Source: Cytospora piceicola
Lineage: Eukaryota > Ascomycota > Sordariomycetes > Diaporthales > Cytosporaceae
Assembly: GCA_023375675.1 (NCBI GenBank)
Contig: JALQBC010000019.1
Location: 496,001 to 560,000, forward strand
Length of the DNA: 64,000 bases
Direction of reading: 5' to 3'
Shown piece after piece: positions 47,533 to 58,422 of this stretch (position 1 is the stretch's first letter; each line of letters opens with the position of its first letter). Below the pieces are notes generated by a model, which was given only the letters and a program-made list of their open reading frames with translations, was not told the origin of the DNA and did not search any database. The position numbers were made by a program, and so were the translations under genes.

Positions 47533-49035
47533 TCACTTGTTCAGCCTGACATAGTTGCCTGTGAGGTGCTTGTCAGCATGTTTGGTCGCTACCATGTCAA
47601 AGGTTTCCGTTGAGAAGATGTATGCTGACCTGGGAACTGCCCACTCTTCCCGTGAAGCTTTCCAATCCACCACTCATTATCGTTTGGTGTCCTGGTCACA
47701 ATCTCAATGAGATCTCCAGCTCGGAAGGTCAGGTCTCCTTCGGCCTGCGCAGAGTAGTCGTACAAGGCCGTCACTGTCTCAAAGGCGGGGACACCGCTCA
47801 GCCTGCTAGGCTTTGGCTTCGGCGGCGGGGGCTTGGCCTTCGCAGCTGCAGCTGCTGCCAATGAGCTAGGCTTGGGGCTCTTCAACGGAGGTGATTGTAG
47901 CCCAGCAGAGTATGGCGGAGGTGGGTTCTCGGCGCTGCTGGAGTGCTGGTATGCTACCTTCGGCGTAGATGATACCGGTGCGAAGCCCGTAGATGCTGAT
48001 GCCAGAGCTGGCGAGGGTGACCCGAAGCCGTCTGCTGAAGCTGTAGGACTCGTGGGACCTTCGGTAAGGAGGCCTGCCGGTTGGTCGGGAGCACCGAGTG
48101 CTGGTTTCGCCTGGTACTTGGGTGGTCTTCTCTGGCCAGTTGTCTTGAACTTAACAATCGAGAGCTTCTCCGTCTGCTCTTGAATATCGCCCCGCTTGTT
48201 GATGAAGCCCTCCTCCAGGTCGACCGTGAGATCGAAGTAGCCAATGTCACATTGCTGCATCCTCTCGTGGAGCGTGTAGAAAATGTTAAGCTGCATGTAG
48301 TAGAACGACTGGAACAGAGGTTTAATAAAATTCCGTTCCAGCTCGAACAACTTTGGCAGCTCATCCTTTAGCAAGTCATTGAAGTAGTTGTACTCATGCG
48401 TCGCAGCCTCGAGGTCGTTCTCAGCCTTCCACATGGCCTTCTCGTCCTTCACAGATTTCTCCTTTTTGTCCTGGATCTTCTTCAGGGTGGCCTTGCGGCG
48501 GTCGTAATCTAGCTTTTTGTGCTCGCGCTTCACGAGCTGCTTGCGGATGATCTTGATGACGTCCATCAGCTCGTTGGCGGGCCGAACCACCCTAGTTTCG
48601 ATCATCTCCAACTCGGGTGCCAGCGTCTCTTGTAGCTCCTTCACAACGGCTTCGTAGTCTTCGCACGCTTGCACGCCCTCGGGGTTGCTTCGGACTACCA
48701 GGGAATCCGGATCTGACATGCGGCCGCTAATAGGCTTGTAGATCTCGGTCATGGCTTTGGAGAAATCGATCTGGTGGTTGAGCATGCTGTTGATGGCCTC
48801 GAAATACTTCTTGGACTCATCGTGAAGCTTTTTCGTCTCTGTTTCCAACTCTTGGAAACGGCGTTCCGAATCGAGAAATACGGGGTCCTGGGTGTGCTCG
48901 CCGAGGTTGAATTTCTGTTTGAATGTTTGCGGTGCCTTGGTGTATATATTAGAGACCGCCCTTGCAATTCTGCTGTAGCATCTTCCTTCCGGGACTTACC
49001 CGACTTATACCCTTGGAGAACCCTCGGAAACTCAT
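47533..49035 (-). CDS. RVS167: Amphiphysin-like BAR-SH3 protein (Rvs167 type)
   Basis: Exons 49035-49000, 48935-47630 and 47558-47533 give 455 residues. The first exon is 12 codons (MSFRGFSKGISR) and the last is only 26 nt (GNYVRLNK plus stop). Both junctions fit GT-AG rules and restore family sequence: R-APQTFKQKFNLGEHTQDP and GQFP-GNYVRLNK. The BAR domain covers about residues 13-240 and binds and curves membranes. A Gly/Pro/Ala-rich linker follows, then the SH3 domain (ALYDYSAQAEGDLTFRAGD; DNEWWIGKLHGKSGQFPGNY). Rvs167 acts with Rvs161 in endocytic vesicle scission at actin patches. Calling it from a single frame would lose both ends, including the last SH3 strand. Confidence 0.93.
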
Positions 49036-50311
49036 CTTCGCTCAAGTTATTCCTCGTGCTCTTGGACAGGAAGAAGATGCAGGATGTGTAGGTGGATATC
49101 TGGTCGGAGGGGGTTGTAGGCTCTTAGAGATGTAGCGATGGTAGGCTCTCGGAGGAGTGAGGACGGACGTCAGCTAGTCGCCCGCGAGCAGCGACCACAG
49201 AGATGACTGTGTTTCGCAGGGCAGAGTCAACGAAGTGGCTGTGTTGGCACGGCGCAGCTACCGAGTTCAGCCCCTGAGTCCTCTTGACGTTGGGAGAAGC
49301 TCGTAGCGCATCACAAGTCGAACGGGTCAGATGATGGTCCAGACGAAGAAGGATCGGCTCCGAAATCGCGGACTGGTCGGGTTTGCGAATATTTGTCAGT
49401 GCTTTGTAGGATATTTCCCCTTTGATTCGGGTTTGCGGATGCTTGCAGGTAATAGCGAGGTTTGCTGAGTTTCGTGAGGTCAAACCGTCAGTATGAAGGA
49501 TGCGCTCCAAAGATGAGTGAAAATCGGAAGTGCAGTCGGTGTGTTGATGGTTTCCGTCGTCCACCAGCTTCGATTTACAGCCATCAGTCAGTCAAAGCTT
49601 CCCGGCACAGAGGCAAGTCACAGTGACGGTTCCGGGCTTGCGCGCCTTGACCAGGCCCCGTAAGCGGGGGTTGACGTAATGGCTTCAGCGCCTTCCGAGG
49701 CATATCCAAGGTCTCTAGTTATGGCCGACCTAACAACGGCCAAAACTGGGTATAAGTCACTCCGCCAAGTTGGTCAATGTCACCTGTGAATTTGTCTCTA
49801 ATAGGCGACTGTGCTATTGGATCAGTCCTATATGAGAAAACAGGAGTTCATACGCATGCTGAGCCAGATTCATTGCCAATCACCTGAAGACATCTGATAC
49901 CCGTTTGGTGCTGCGGCACTTAGGGCTGAAAACGCCGAGAGCCCAGGGCAGCTCGCTGAGTGGAAGGAAGACCTAAAATGACGTCCTAAACTCTAATTTA
50001 CACTATCATGCCTGTCGCCACGGGTACACAGTAGACTTCCTATATAACCTTTCTTTAATATCACCTTATGATTCTCTACCTAGATAGGCTTCTACCTGGA
50101 TAACCTTCTGTCTAGATAAGTCCTTACCTAGATACCCATTTAATGATCTCTAATATATATATATATTTATATGCGACCAGGGAGTTATAGTTCTACAACG
50201 GTAATAGTTTAGGTCGGTGGTATGGTGTGCGAAATGGTTCGTGCTAAAAAGGGAAAATTGACAAGGAGTAGCAATCGCCGCTCTTATCATGCGTGCCAGA
50301 TACCCAGGTGC

Positions 50312-50345
50312 GTAGCCTGTGACCGTGTGTAGCCTGTGACCGTGT
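50312..50345. repeat. 17-bp tandem duplication
   Basis: GTAGCCTGTGACCGTGT occurs twice, head to tail. A palindrome GCCTGG-CAA-CCAGGC follows within 7 bp. Confidence 0.85.
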
Positions 50346-50585
50346 GTCACTGCCTGGCAACCAGGCAACCTGGTATGGTAAAGTATCCGGCCTTCAACCA
50401 GGCAGGCCAAGGCCCTCCCTGCCTGCTTGCTTGATTTATCAACTTCTAGGTCCTCAACAACCCAGGTACATTGGCGTTTCCTTTGGGATTTCCTAGGACT
50501 GCTTGTCTTTTGCAGGCCATATGTGGAGCAATCCGGATTGAGCTCAGTTTCCGATTAGAGAGTCCACAGGTCTTATAAACGTACT

Positions 50586-50630
50586 TACCTAGGTACCTAA
50601 GTACCTAGGTAGTTAATGCGTACCTAGGTA
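50586..50630. repeat. Cluster of three TACCTAGGTA palindromes
   Basis: Exact copies lie at 50586-50595, 50602-50611 and 50621-50630, about 0.3 kb upstream of NFS1. The same 10-mer occurs seven more times in intergenic parts of the window. Confidence 0.85.
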
Positions 50631-50901
50631 CCCAGACCGTAGGCCCTAGTGGATTTAGACAGGTGGAAGTGCAATTTGAGCAAAAGCCGCTAGCTACTTG
50701 GTACTTACGTACACAACACCGCGGGGCACTTCAGAGCATTTGGATTACTAAGTCCGAGCTCCGGGGATTCGCCGCGACCCAGAATCCTCGATATGCCGGC
50801 ATCACAAAAAACTTCCCATCTCTCGCCTCCTCCTCCCATTTTCCTTTTCTTCATTCAACTTCCTATTTTTCCATCTACTCAAAACATCCTCAGTATTCAG
50901 A

Positions 50902-52714
50902 ATGGCCAGTATCGGTCCATCTGCATTGAGGCAGGCATCTCGTCTGGCCTCCAACTCCCCTACATTATCAGCATCCCTGCGCCGAGCAACACGCACATCA
51001 CGAACGGCGACTGCTGTGCCCCAAGCACTGCGACGAAGCTATGTCACTGAAAGTAAGAGGGACAATGCGCAAGTCGCAGAGCCCAAGATAGAGACAGCGA
51101 TACACTTGGATAGGGCAGTATTAGACAAGGCGGGCTTGACAATGGGCGGCAAACAGGAGGGAAACATGCTCGTCAGTCCCATGGCCGGTAAGAGCTCCCA
51201 GATCCGGATCCATCGGTCGGAGATGGTATTCACATACTGATGTGCATACAGAGATATTGAAGGAAGCCACATTGATGGATGAAGGCCAACGGCCAGTATA
51301 TCTCGACATGCAGGCGACGACTCCGGTTGACCCTCGAGTACTTGATGCTATGCTTCCCTATTACGTTGGTGTATTCGGAAACCCACACTCTCGAACACAT
51401 GCCTACGGCTGGGAGACTGAGAAGGCAGTTGAGGAGGCCCGTGAACATATTGCCAAGCTCATTGGTGCGGACCCAAAGGAGATCATCTTCACCAGTGGTG
51501 CCACCGAGAGCAACAATATGAGCATCAAGGGTGTTGCGAGATTTTTCGGTCGGTCTGGCAAGAAGAGGCACATTATTACCACCCAGACAGAACACAAGTG
51601 CGTGTTGGACAGTTGCAGGCATTTGCAGGATGAGGGCTTCGAGGTCACTTACCTGCCCGTGCAGAGCAACGGTATTGTCGACCTCGACGCGCTGAAGGCT
51701 GCCATGAGGCCTGAGACGGCCCTTGTCAGCATCATGACAGTCAACAACGAGATTGGTGTTATTCAGCCGATGGAGGAGATCGGAAAGATGTGTCGTGAGA
51801 GGAAGGTGTTCTTCCACACAGACGCCGCACAGGCCGTCGGCAAGATACCCCTGGACGTCAACGCCATGAACATCGACTTGATGTCAATTTCTTCTCACAA
51901 GATATACGGTCCCAAGGGCGTTGGTGCCTGCTACGTTCGCAGGAGGCCGCGTGTCAGACTCGACCCCCTCATCACCGGAGGTGGTCAGGAGAGGGGCTTG
52001 AGGAGTGGTACGCTTGCGCCGGCTTTGGTCGTCGGCTTTGGCGAGGCCTGCCGTATCGCCAAAGAAGAGATGCCGGTAAGTCTCGAAACCTATACCCACT
52101 GCCACTTTGTTGCATGGCCCTTCCTTTTTACACTGTCTACCTGATGATCTGCTGTACTTGCATGGCTTTCTGAATTCCCGTGACAAGGAATCTCATGTTG
52201 AAAAATAGCACCTTCTCTGATCTGGACCCGTCACTTCTCGCTATCTAATTCGCTCGAATATTGTGCGGACGATCAACTAACAGCTTTCTAGTACGACTCC
52301 AAGCGGATTAAGTCGCTCTCCGACCGTCTTCTCAATGGTCTTCTGGCCCTCGAACACACTACCCAGAACGGCGATGCCACACGCTTTTACCCTGGGTGTG
52401 TCAACGTTTCGTTCGCCTACGTCGAGGGCGAGTCCCTTCTCATGGCCCTCAAGGATATTGCTCTCTCTTCGGGAAGTGCGTGCACCTCTGCCTCACTGGA
52501 GCCTAGCTACGTCTTGAGAGCCCTGGGCAGCAGCGACGAAATGGCACACTCTAGTATCCGCTTTGGTCTCGGCCGATTCACCACAGAACAGGAGATCGAC
52601 TACGTCCTGAAGGCGGTGCAGGAGCGTGTCACGTTTCTGCGAGAGCTGAGTCCTCTCTGGGAGCTGGTCCAGGAGGGTGTCGACCTGGACACCATCCAGT
52701 GGAGCCAGCATTAA
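50902..52714 (+). CDS. NFS1: Cysteine desulfurase, mitochondrial (Nfs1)
   Basis: Exons 50902-51187, 51252-52075 and 52292-52714 give 510 residues. The introns are GTAAGA...CATACAG (64 nt) and GTAAGT...TTTCTAG (216 nt). The N-terminal 55 residues are rich in Arg, Ser and Ala with almost no acids, a typical mitochondrial presequence. The PLP enzyme core follows ([19 protein letters not shown]). The PLP lysine is Lys312 in [10 protein letters not shown], and the catalytic loop cysteine is Cys434 in [10 protein letters not shown]. The C-terminus ([13 protein letters not shown]) is typical of eukaryotic Nfs1. The enzyme takes sulfur from cysteine for Fe-S cluster assembly (with Isd11, Isu1 and frataxin) and for tRNA thiolation. 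An essential gene; no oddities seen. Confidence 0.96.
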
Positions 52715-53963
52715 GCAAATAAACAACAGTCTTCGACGACTTGATCTTTTGCTGACTACACTTACGGTGGGAAGGAGCATGGTGGCACGACTCATCACGT
52801 TCCTCCAACACCGCTTGTAATTATGACTGTACATGGAGACACCACTGGGAGGGACACTGGAAGGGTTGTGGGCCCATTCCTTGGTGAACACCAACTCGCG
52901 TTTACTTGGCGTTGCGGCAATCTGAATATGGGAGCGACCAAGAGACACTCTGGACTGGTCCTATGGAGTTATGTATAAGCACGGAATAATGATTTACAAA
53001 ACAACTCACGAATCACAAATAACACACTCGTTTTACTGTGCCAAGGACTTTCCTAGATGCTATTTGACATGTGATGCTGGCAAGGATGATACCTATTAGG
53101 CATGGAAGAGATCATGATGAAAATTCCCCACATCTGATACCATCGATTTCCATGGAGCACATATTCGCCCTCGCAAACTCGAAGGTGGCGGTCATGATGG
53201 AAGAAGGCCTGGGACATTCCAAAAGTCTACCACCGTCGACCACAAGACCAGACCAATTACGTATGTGTCTGGCTAGTAGGCACAAGGGGTAGGTAGTCCC
53301 GTGAGCCAGCCAGCCAGGAATGCCCAAGACCACAAACGGCCAGCATGACAAATATTGGCCTTTTGCACTGCCCGGTACGATGGTACAAGTGTACCTTTGT
53401 ACTACTCTAGGCTACCCTAGGTAGGTAGGAGCCAAGGGTATTGTATGTACAGTAAGGCCGAGGCCTCAACGGGCTGAAGATGGTTTGTGACATGACATCA
53501 CACAGCAAAGAGGGTGGGACGGCGGGGCGGCTCTTAGTATGACATCATAAGTATCTGGGGAATGTCTTATGCGGGTTACGGGTTACGGCAGTGGCTTAAG
53601 CGGCCCAGCCTGGGCCTGAACGAACCCTGGAGCCAAGGGCTGTTTGTGACTGCATCATAGGGAACCGTATGGAAGGGAAGGGGCCTTTGTTGATTTTCAC
53701 GAGCTGTTTGGGCAAGCGCTGTTGCGCAATACGTATGCAGGTTATCGCCTTGGGAGGCAAGCACATGTGAACCACAAACGCGGTTGCTTCGTTCTTGATA
53801 CTTAAACTCGTGTTGTTCCCTTCCAATTGCTTTCCCTTCCCTCCCCTCTCACATCATCAAACCACATTCAACAAACCAAGCCAACCAACAACACCAAACT
53901 CATACTCACAATCACATACCAAACCTTAATACACCAAACAAACAAACTACTCAATCAATCACC
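52715..53963. other. Intergenic region upstream of the CsbD-like gene
   Basis: It holds the NFS1 3' flank and the promoter of the CsbD-like gene. Near 53675 there is AAGGGG (STRE-like core AGGGG). The C/A-rich leader (about 53830-53963), ending TCACCATG, resembles leaders of well-expressed fungal genes. Confidence 0.5.
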
Positions 53964-54494
53964 ATGTCTGCCAACAACAACACCTCCACCTTCCAGGCCG
54001 CCGTCGACAGCGTCACTGGCACCGTCCAATCCGCCATAGGCTCCATCACCGGCAACACAGGCGACAGGGTCGAGGGCCAGACCAAGCAGGACAAGGCCTC
54101 GGCCGAGCACGATGCCTCCCAAGCCACCGTCAAGGTCCCCGGCGCCACAGTGACTGCCTCTGGCGCCGCAGCCGACGACCCCAACCGCTCCGCTGGCAGC
54201 TGGAACCAGACTGCCGGCTCGGCCAAGGAGACGGTCGGCAACGTCTTCGGATCCGAGGCCCTGAAGAAGTCGGGCCGCGACCAGAACCTCGAGGGCCAGC
54301 AGCAGGAGGCCAAGGGCCAGCTGAACGACTTTGGCTCTGGCGTGGCTGACCGTGTCTCTGGTACCGTCGGCAGTGCTTTCGCCAACATCACCGGTAACTC
54401 GGCTGCTGAGGCAGAGTACCAGAAGCAGCACGATGTCGGCAAGACCCAGCAGCGCGGTGCTGAGCACGACATCCAGAAGCAGGCTGAGGCTTAA
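53964..54494 (+). CDS. CsbD-like stress-response protein
   Basis: A single exon encodes 176 residues. It is hydrophilic and low in aromatics, with repeated helices of the type GTVQSAIGSITGN...RVEGQTKQDKASAEHD and GSAKETVGNVFGSEALKKSG. This matches fungal CsbD-like proteins, some of which are annotated as mismatch-base-pair or cruciform-DNA recognition proteins (Hmp1 type). The bacterial relatives are general stress proteins. The biochemical role is not established; stress-related expression is an inference from the family. The ATG at 53964 has a good context (CACCATGTCT). Confidence 0.85.
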   Translation: MSANNNTSTFQAAVDSVTGTVQSAIGSITGNTGDRVEGQTKQDKASAEHDASQATVKVPGATVTASGAAADDPNRSAGSWNQTAGSAKETVGNVFGSEALKKSGRDQNLEGQQQEAKGQLNDFGSGVADRVSGTVGSAFANITGNSAAEAEYQKQHDVGKTQQRGAEHDIQKQAEA

Positions 54495-56323
54495 ATCCGG
54501 CCCAAGTGCTGGACTTCTAGGAGTTGATACGACGCGTGGAAATGGATGGAAAGGAAGGAAATGATGAATTTTGATACCCCGGAACGAATGCTTCGAAGCA
54601 TGGGAAGGAATCGGATAGGATTGGCATGTATAGATGAGGGTGTAATACCCAACATCTTAGCTAGACAATGCAATACTGTCCACAATATTGTCCGCATCCG
54701 TACATTGATGCCATGCCCCTTCGTCACAGAGTTGCGAGCAACTTCACAAGATAACGTTTCATCACTAATCTCACAGCCTGATACTAATTAGGCACCGACT
54801 TTTCGCCAGGACATCTTCCAGTATCTTGCCTGCTAACGCGATCCTAACCTTAACCAGATCCGTCGAGGCGGCAGATGGGTGGTTTGGTTAAGAAGGGGGA
54901 GGGGGGATAGTTCCAAATGTCAATTATCAAAGGAAACACGGGTACATTGTGATATGCATACTAATTAATTAATACAATAACTGACTCAGCTACCATGACC
55001 TTGACCCGATCACCCAGACGCTGCCATGGGTCTACGGATGATTTTCAAAGCAGGCATTTGCGGCAGTAAGCCTGCTCCACGGAGGGAGGCAGAGCCGGTG
55101 GTCGAAGACGACGGTCATGAGATATTCGAGAAGCCTGAAGTTTCAACATCTTTACAGCGTGCAAAACAGTGCGCGTCCATCCAAAGACCCATCAACCGGT
55201 CCTATCCAGGATGAAGCACTTCTTACACATTGGCTTCGAATCCTATCCGTGCTCATATGGGCATATCGAAGACGGCCACTATCTCGGCCGAATGGTCCTG
55301 TTTGAGCGTTTTCATCTTCGAGGGGTGATTATAGCAAAGCCCCAGAGCCGGTCGCGTAGGATTTATGCCATTGAAGTATCAAAGCGCTAACCCGTGAACT
55401 ACCTAGGTATAGGTGGTCAGTATAAGTCACGACAGTACACCACCTGAACATGTTCAAAGAATGACTGTGAGTTCAGGTCATGATGATGATCCTTAAATAT
55501 TTGCAAAGGGATGGGCGGGGTACACGCGACATGGAGACTTTGAAGTGAAAATAAATGAAAGGAAGCAATATAGGAGATTACCCAGGCGGAGAGGGTGCCC
55601 AGGTGCCCGGTTGAGTTGGATACGGGTAGGAGACAAACTCCAACATTATAGTGACCAAGCAGCCAAGTACGGGGGCAAGTACTTGCTCCATGCAATGGAC
55701 AATCCGTGGCACATCTGGCAGGGACTTTTGACGCGCCTTGAAGCCAGGTATAGCAGACGTGATCGACAGATGTGATAATGATCGTCTGGCTGCTAACCCT
55801 GATTCCGGCGGCATAAGCCATGGACGACCGACCCCTATGTACGATGTGGTCTAGAAATAGAAGACCCTGAGACCTTGATCTTCTATGTAACTAAGGATCA
55901 TCGACGTGTCTTTTGCTTCCAGACCAGACTTGACCTGACGTAGCCGACTGATTTAAATATATTTCTCCTATTTCATCCATTTCGAGGATTCCTAGGAGCA
56001 TCTCTGTGGTAATAAAACACGAGACGTCGAATCAAAGTCAATTATGAAGTCCATATGGCGATCATCCCCATAAAAACATTATACAGTGTACGACCAGTTT
56101 AGGTAGTGGGACAGCAGTTTCAATTACCCCCCCCCCCCCCCAAATCATATATGCCCAAGAGTGTCCATGGGTGGGATACATGTGAAGCGATGACAGCAGT
56201 AAGGTGAAGGACCTGGGGAAGTACAGTATTTCAGATCGCGAATATCCCGGAGTGGAAATTGACAAATAAGTATTGTCTACTATCTACGAGTTATACGGTG
56301 CTGCATAATAGAATCCAACGTGA
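54495..56323. other. Intergenic region, mostly featureless
   Basis: It contains a 15-nt C run (56127-56141) and one TACCTAGGTA palindrome (55400-55409). Two short frames (55026-55214 and 55169-55390) have some coding look but no joining intron that I can place. No RNA gene is seen. Confidence 0.5.
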
Positions 56324-57823
56324 CTAAAAACTCCGTCGAATATTGGAAGTCGTCAAGTTACTGTATCCCTCTGGCGGATAAACAACAATATGATCCAAAT
56401 CGGCACCCTTAACGTCGTATCCATTAGACAAGCCACCAACCGTAATCGTGTTGTTGCTCCCTCTCTGTAGGTTCAGCAACAAAGGTGTCGATAAAACAAT
56501 TCCCTTGTTCGTATCCCTCTGGAATAATGTTTTGACATTCTCCGTGTCTCCATTGACCACAACGCTGCTAATCCGTTTTAACTGCCATGAACCCCCGATA
56601 CGGTCAGGAGAGCCACCAGGCTGATTGCCGAAGCCCATATCGTCCGTGTTCTGATAGTAAAAGGAAACCCATTGCGGGTCTCCGCTCCCCTCGATGTCCT
56701 TGAACGTAACTGTGCTATCATTCCCATATATTCCTGTGGCTATCAAACCCCCGCTGGCGAAATTGGCCTCCTGCAAAAATGCGTCCCCAGAAACTAGCGC
56801 TTCGTGCGCATAATATGCCGTTCCTTCTATAGGCTCCCATTCCCCGGAGATGACATCCAGGTCGTATATATCATGCCAAACCAACTCCAGGGTCTTGTCG
56901 TCGTCGTCTATCGCAATGGGAAGCCAGATGTAACGGCTCTCCCACAGGGAAGTACTGTCCCACTGGTCTCCAAAGTACAGGTTGGTCACTTTCTTCGTGC
57001 CATTGATGCGTAGGACGAACCCACTTTGGCTGTTGTACGTTCGTGTATCCAGCGGCGCGACCGTGAACGGCTGGCTCCAAGGTCCGGAGAGGTCGTTAGC
57101 TCGGAAGGCCACAACGTCGTTTGGTCGGTAGCCTGTCTTGTGGCTCATAAGGGCGAAGTAGCTCTGTTCGGTCTGCACTATGCATGGTGCCTCGAGATCG
57201 TACTTGTTGAGGCGGTAAACAACTTTCTCCAGCTCAGTGATTTCCTCGTTATACAGAGAGATGTAGTCGTCCCTCCCCTCGACCGTATCGCCGTTCGAAT
57301 ACAGTGCGTACGATCGACCCGTTTTGTAATCCGTGAAGATGCCAAAATCCTGCGACCAATTTCCCAAGGGACTTGTAGCAGAAACGAAACTATAAGGCCC
57401 GGCGATTTGGTCAGAGGTTGCAAAACCTTGCAGGAGGAGACCGTAAGATGAGTTGTCTGCATGCCACCACATGTGGTATTGCCTCGTCGCCTCGCTGAAC
57501 ACAACCTTGGGTCGTTGAATGATCATATCGGGAGAAATAAAAGCGTCTCCCACCACGGGCGTAAGCGCCAGTCCATGGTATTCCCACGTCACGAGATCGC
57601 GGGAACTATACACGGAGACACCGCCACCCTCGGTTTTTCCTTCGACTTTATATTCCCCGAACCAGAAGAAGTTGCCGCTCTCGGGATCCAGGATCACGTT
57701 TCCGGCGTGTGCGCTGATTATATTGCCGTCTGTGTCGCGCCAGCGCCCGCCAGGCACGATGTAGCGTGCCGTGGCTGTGGTACAGAGTACGGTGAGGCAC
57801 CACAGGAGTTGTAGAAGGCGCAT
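56324..57823 (-). CDS. Secreted GH43-type exo-beta-1,3-galactanase-like enzyme
   Basis: A single exon encodes 499 residues from the ATG at 57823, which starts a clear signal peptide (MRLLQLLWCLTVLCTTATA). A frame extension to 57883 would hide it and is less likely. The five-bladed GH43 domain is followed by a C-terminal beta-sandwich of CBM35 type (about residues 365-499). The arrangement is that of fungal galactan 1,3-beta-galactosidases (GH43_24), which act on arabinogalactan side chains. The proton-donor Glu is expected at Glu211 (KYDLEAP), and Gln266 (NSQSGF) sits where these enzymes carry Gln instead of the usual base Asp. The residue before RPKV is Gln103, where I expect Glu. Activity is therefore uncertain. 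Confidence 0.85.
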   Translation of the reverse strand: MRLLQLLWCLTVLCTTATARYIVPGGRWRDTDGNIISAHAGNVILDPESGNFFWFGEYKVEGKTEGGGVSVYSSRDLVTWEYHGLALTPVVGDAFISPDMIIQRPKVVFSEATRQYHMWWHADNSSYGLLLQGFATSDQIAGPYSFVSATSPLGNWSQDFGIFTDYKTGRSYALYSNGDTVEGRDDYISLYNEEITELEKVVYRLNKYDLEAPCIVQTEQSYFALMSHKTGYRPNDVVAFRANDLSGPWSQPFTVAPLDTRTYNSQSGFVLRINGTKKVTNLYFGDQWDSTSLWESRYIWLPIAIDDDDKTLELVWHDIYDLDVISGEWEPIEGTAYYAHEALVSGDAFLQEANFASGGLIATGIYGNDSTVTFKDIEGSGDPQWVSFYYQNTDDMGFGNQPGGSPDRIGGSWQLKRISSVVVNGDTENVKTLFQRDTNKGIVLSTPLLLNLQRGSNNTITVGGLSNGYDVKGADLDHIVVYPPEGYSNLTTSNIRRSF

Positions 57824-58422
57824 CCTTGAGTTGGGTCCAATTTTCTTGCTGGACGCAGGCGACCTGGGAAGCCTCGTGACCAATTGATATATTCACTTGC
57901 CTTGGAAGTGTATGCGACTTCTGGGTAATCTCGCCAAGGCCCCTCCCTCGTGGTGCGGTAGTTTCTACATCAAGGCCAGCACGCAATCCCCGCAGCACGC
58001 CATGAAAACTTCCGGTGTCTTCATTCAATCGTCCCCATAATTTTGGACCTTAGATGTGCTGAAACACACGCGGAGAAGCATAAGGTTACCAGTCAACCAG
58101 TACGTGTGGCCGTCAGGAATACTATAATAGAGGTATGGCTCTTAGTTTCAGGCTGAGGATGCTCCAATCCAAATCATATCTTCATAAAGTCATTGTAAGC
58201 TACCGGATGGCGTCAAGGAAGCAATCAGTAGATCATAGCTGCCCCAGCTATTGTAGCACATAAAGTCCTGCTGCACTACCCTGGGGTATAGCAGAACAAG
58301 AAGCGCATCCTCTCAAATATTTAACGCCATACATAATCCGTACCAAACCAAATCCGGGTTCCTTCGTAACAAAGGCGTAAAGTGAAGTCAAAACCGTGTC
58401 CCAGCAGCACGACATGGCCAGC
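57824..58422. other. Short intergenic region upstream of the GH43 gene
   Basis: It holds the promoter of the GH43 gene and the 3' flank of SUB1. Nothing distinctive is seen. Confidence 0.5.

Larger units (their letters stand above)
49036..50901. other. Divergent intergenic region between RVS167 and NFS1
   Basis: It contains short related units around TACCTAGATA (about 50077-50135), a 17-bp tandem duplication (50312-50345), a GCCTGG-CAA-CCAGGC palindrome (50352-50366) and a cluster of three TACCTAGGTA palindromes (50586-50630). The NFS1 leader at about 50810-50900 is pyrimidine-rich. No gene is seen. Confidence 0.6.

Noticed and set aside
55026..55390. Two short overlapping frames that could make a small protein
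   Set aside because: I could not place an intron joining them and neither resembles a family. Kept only as a remark in the intergenic entry.
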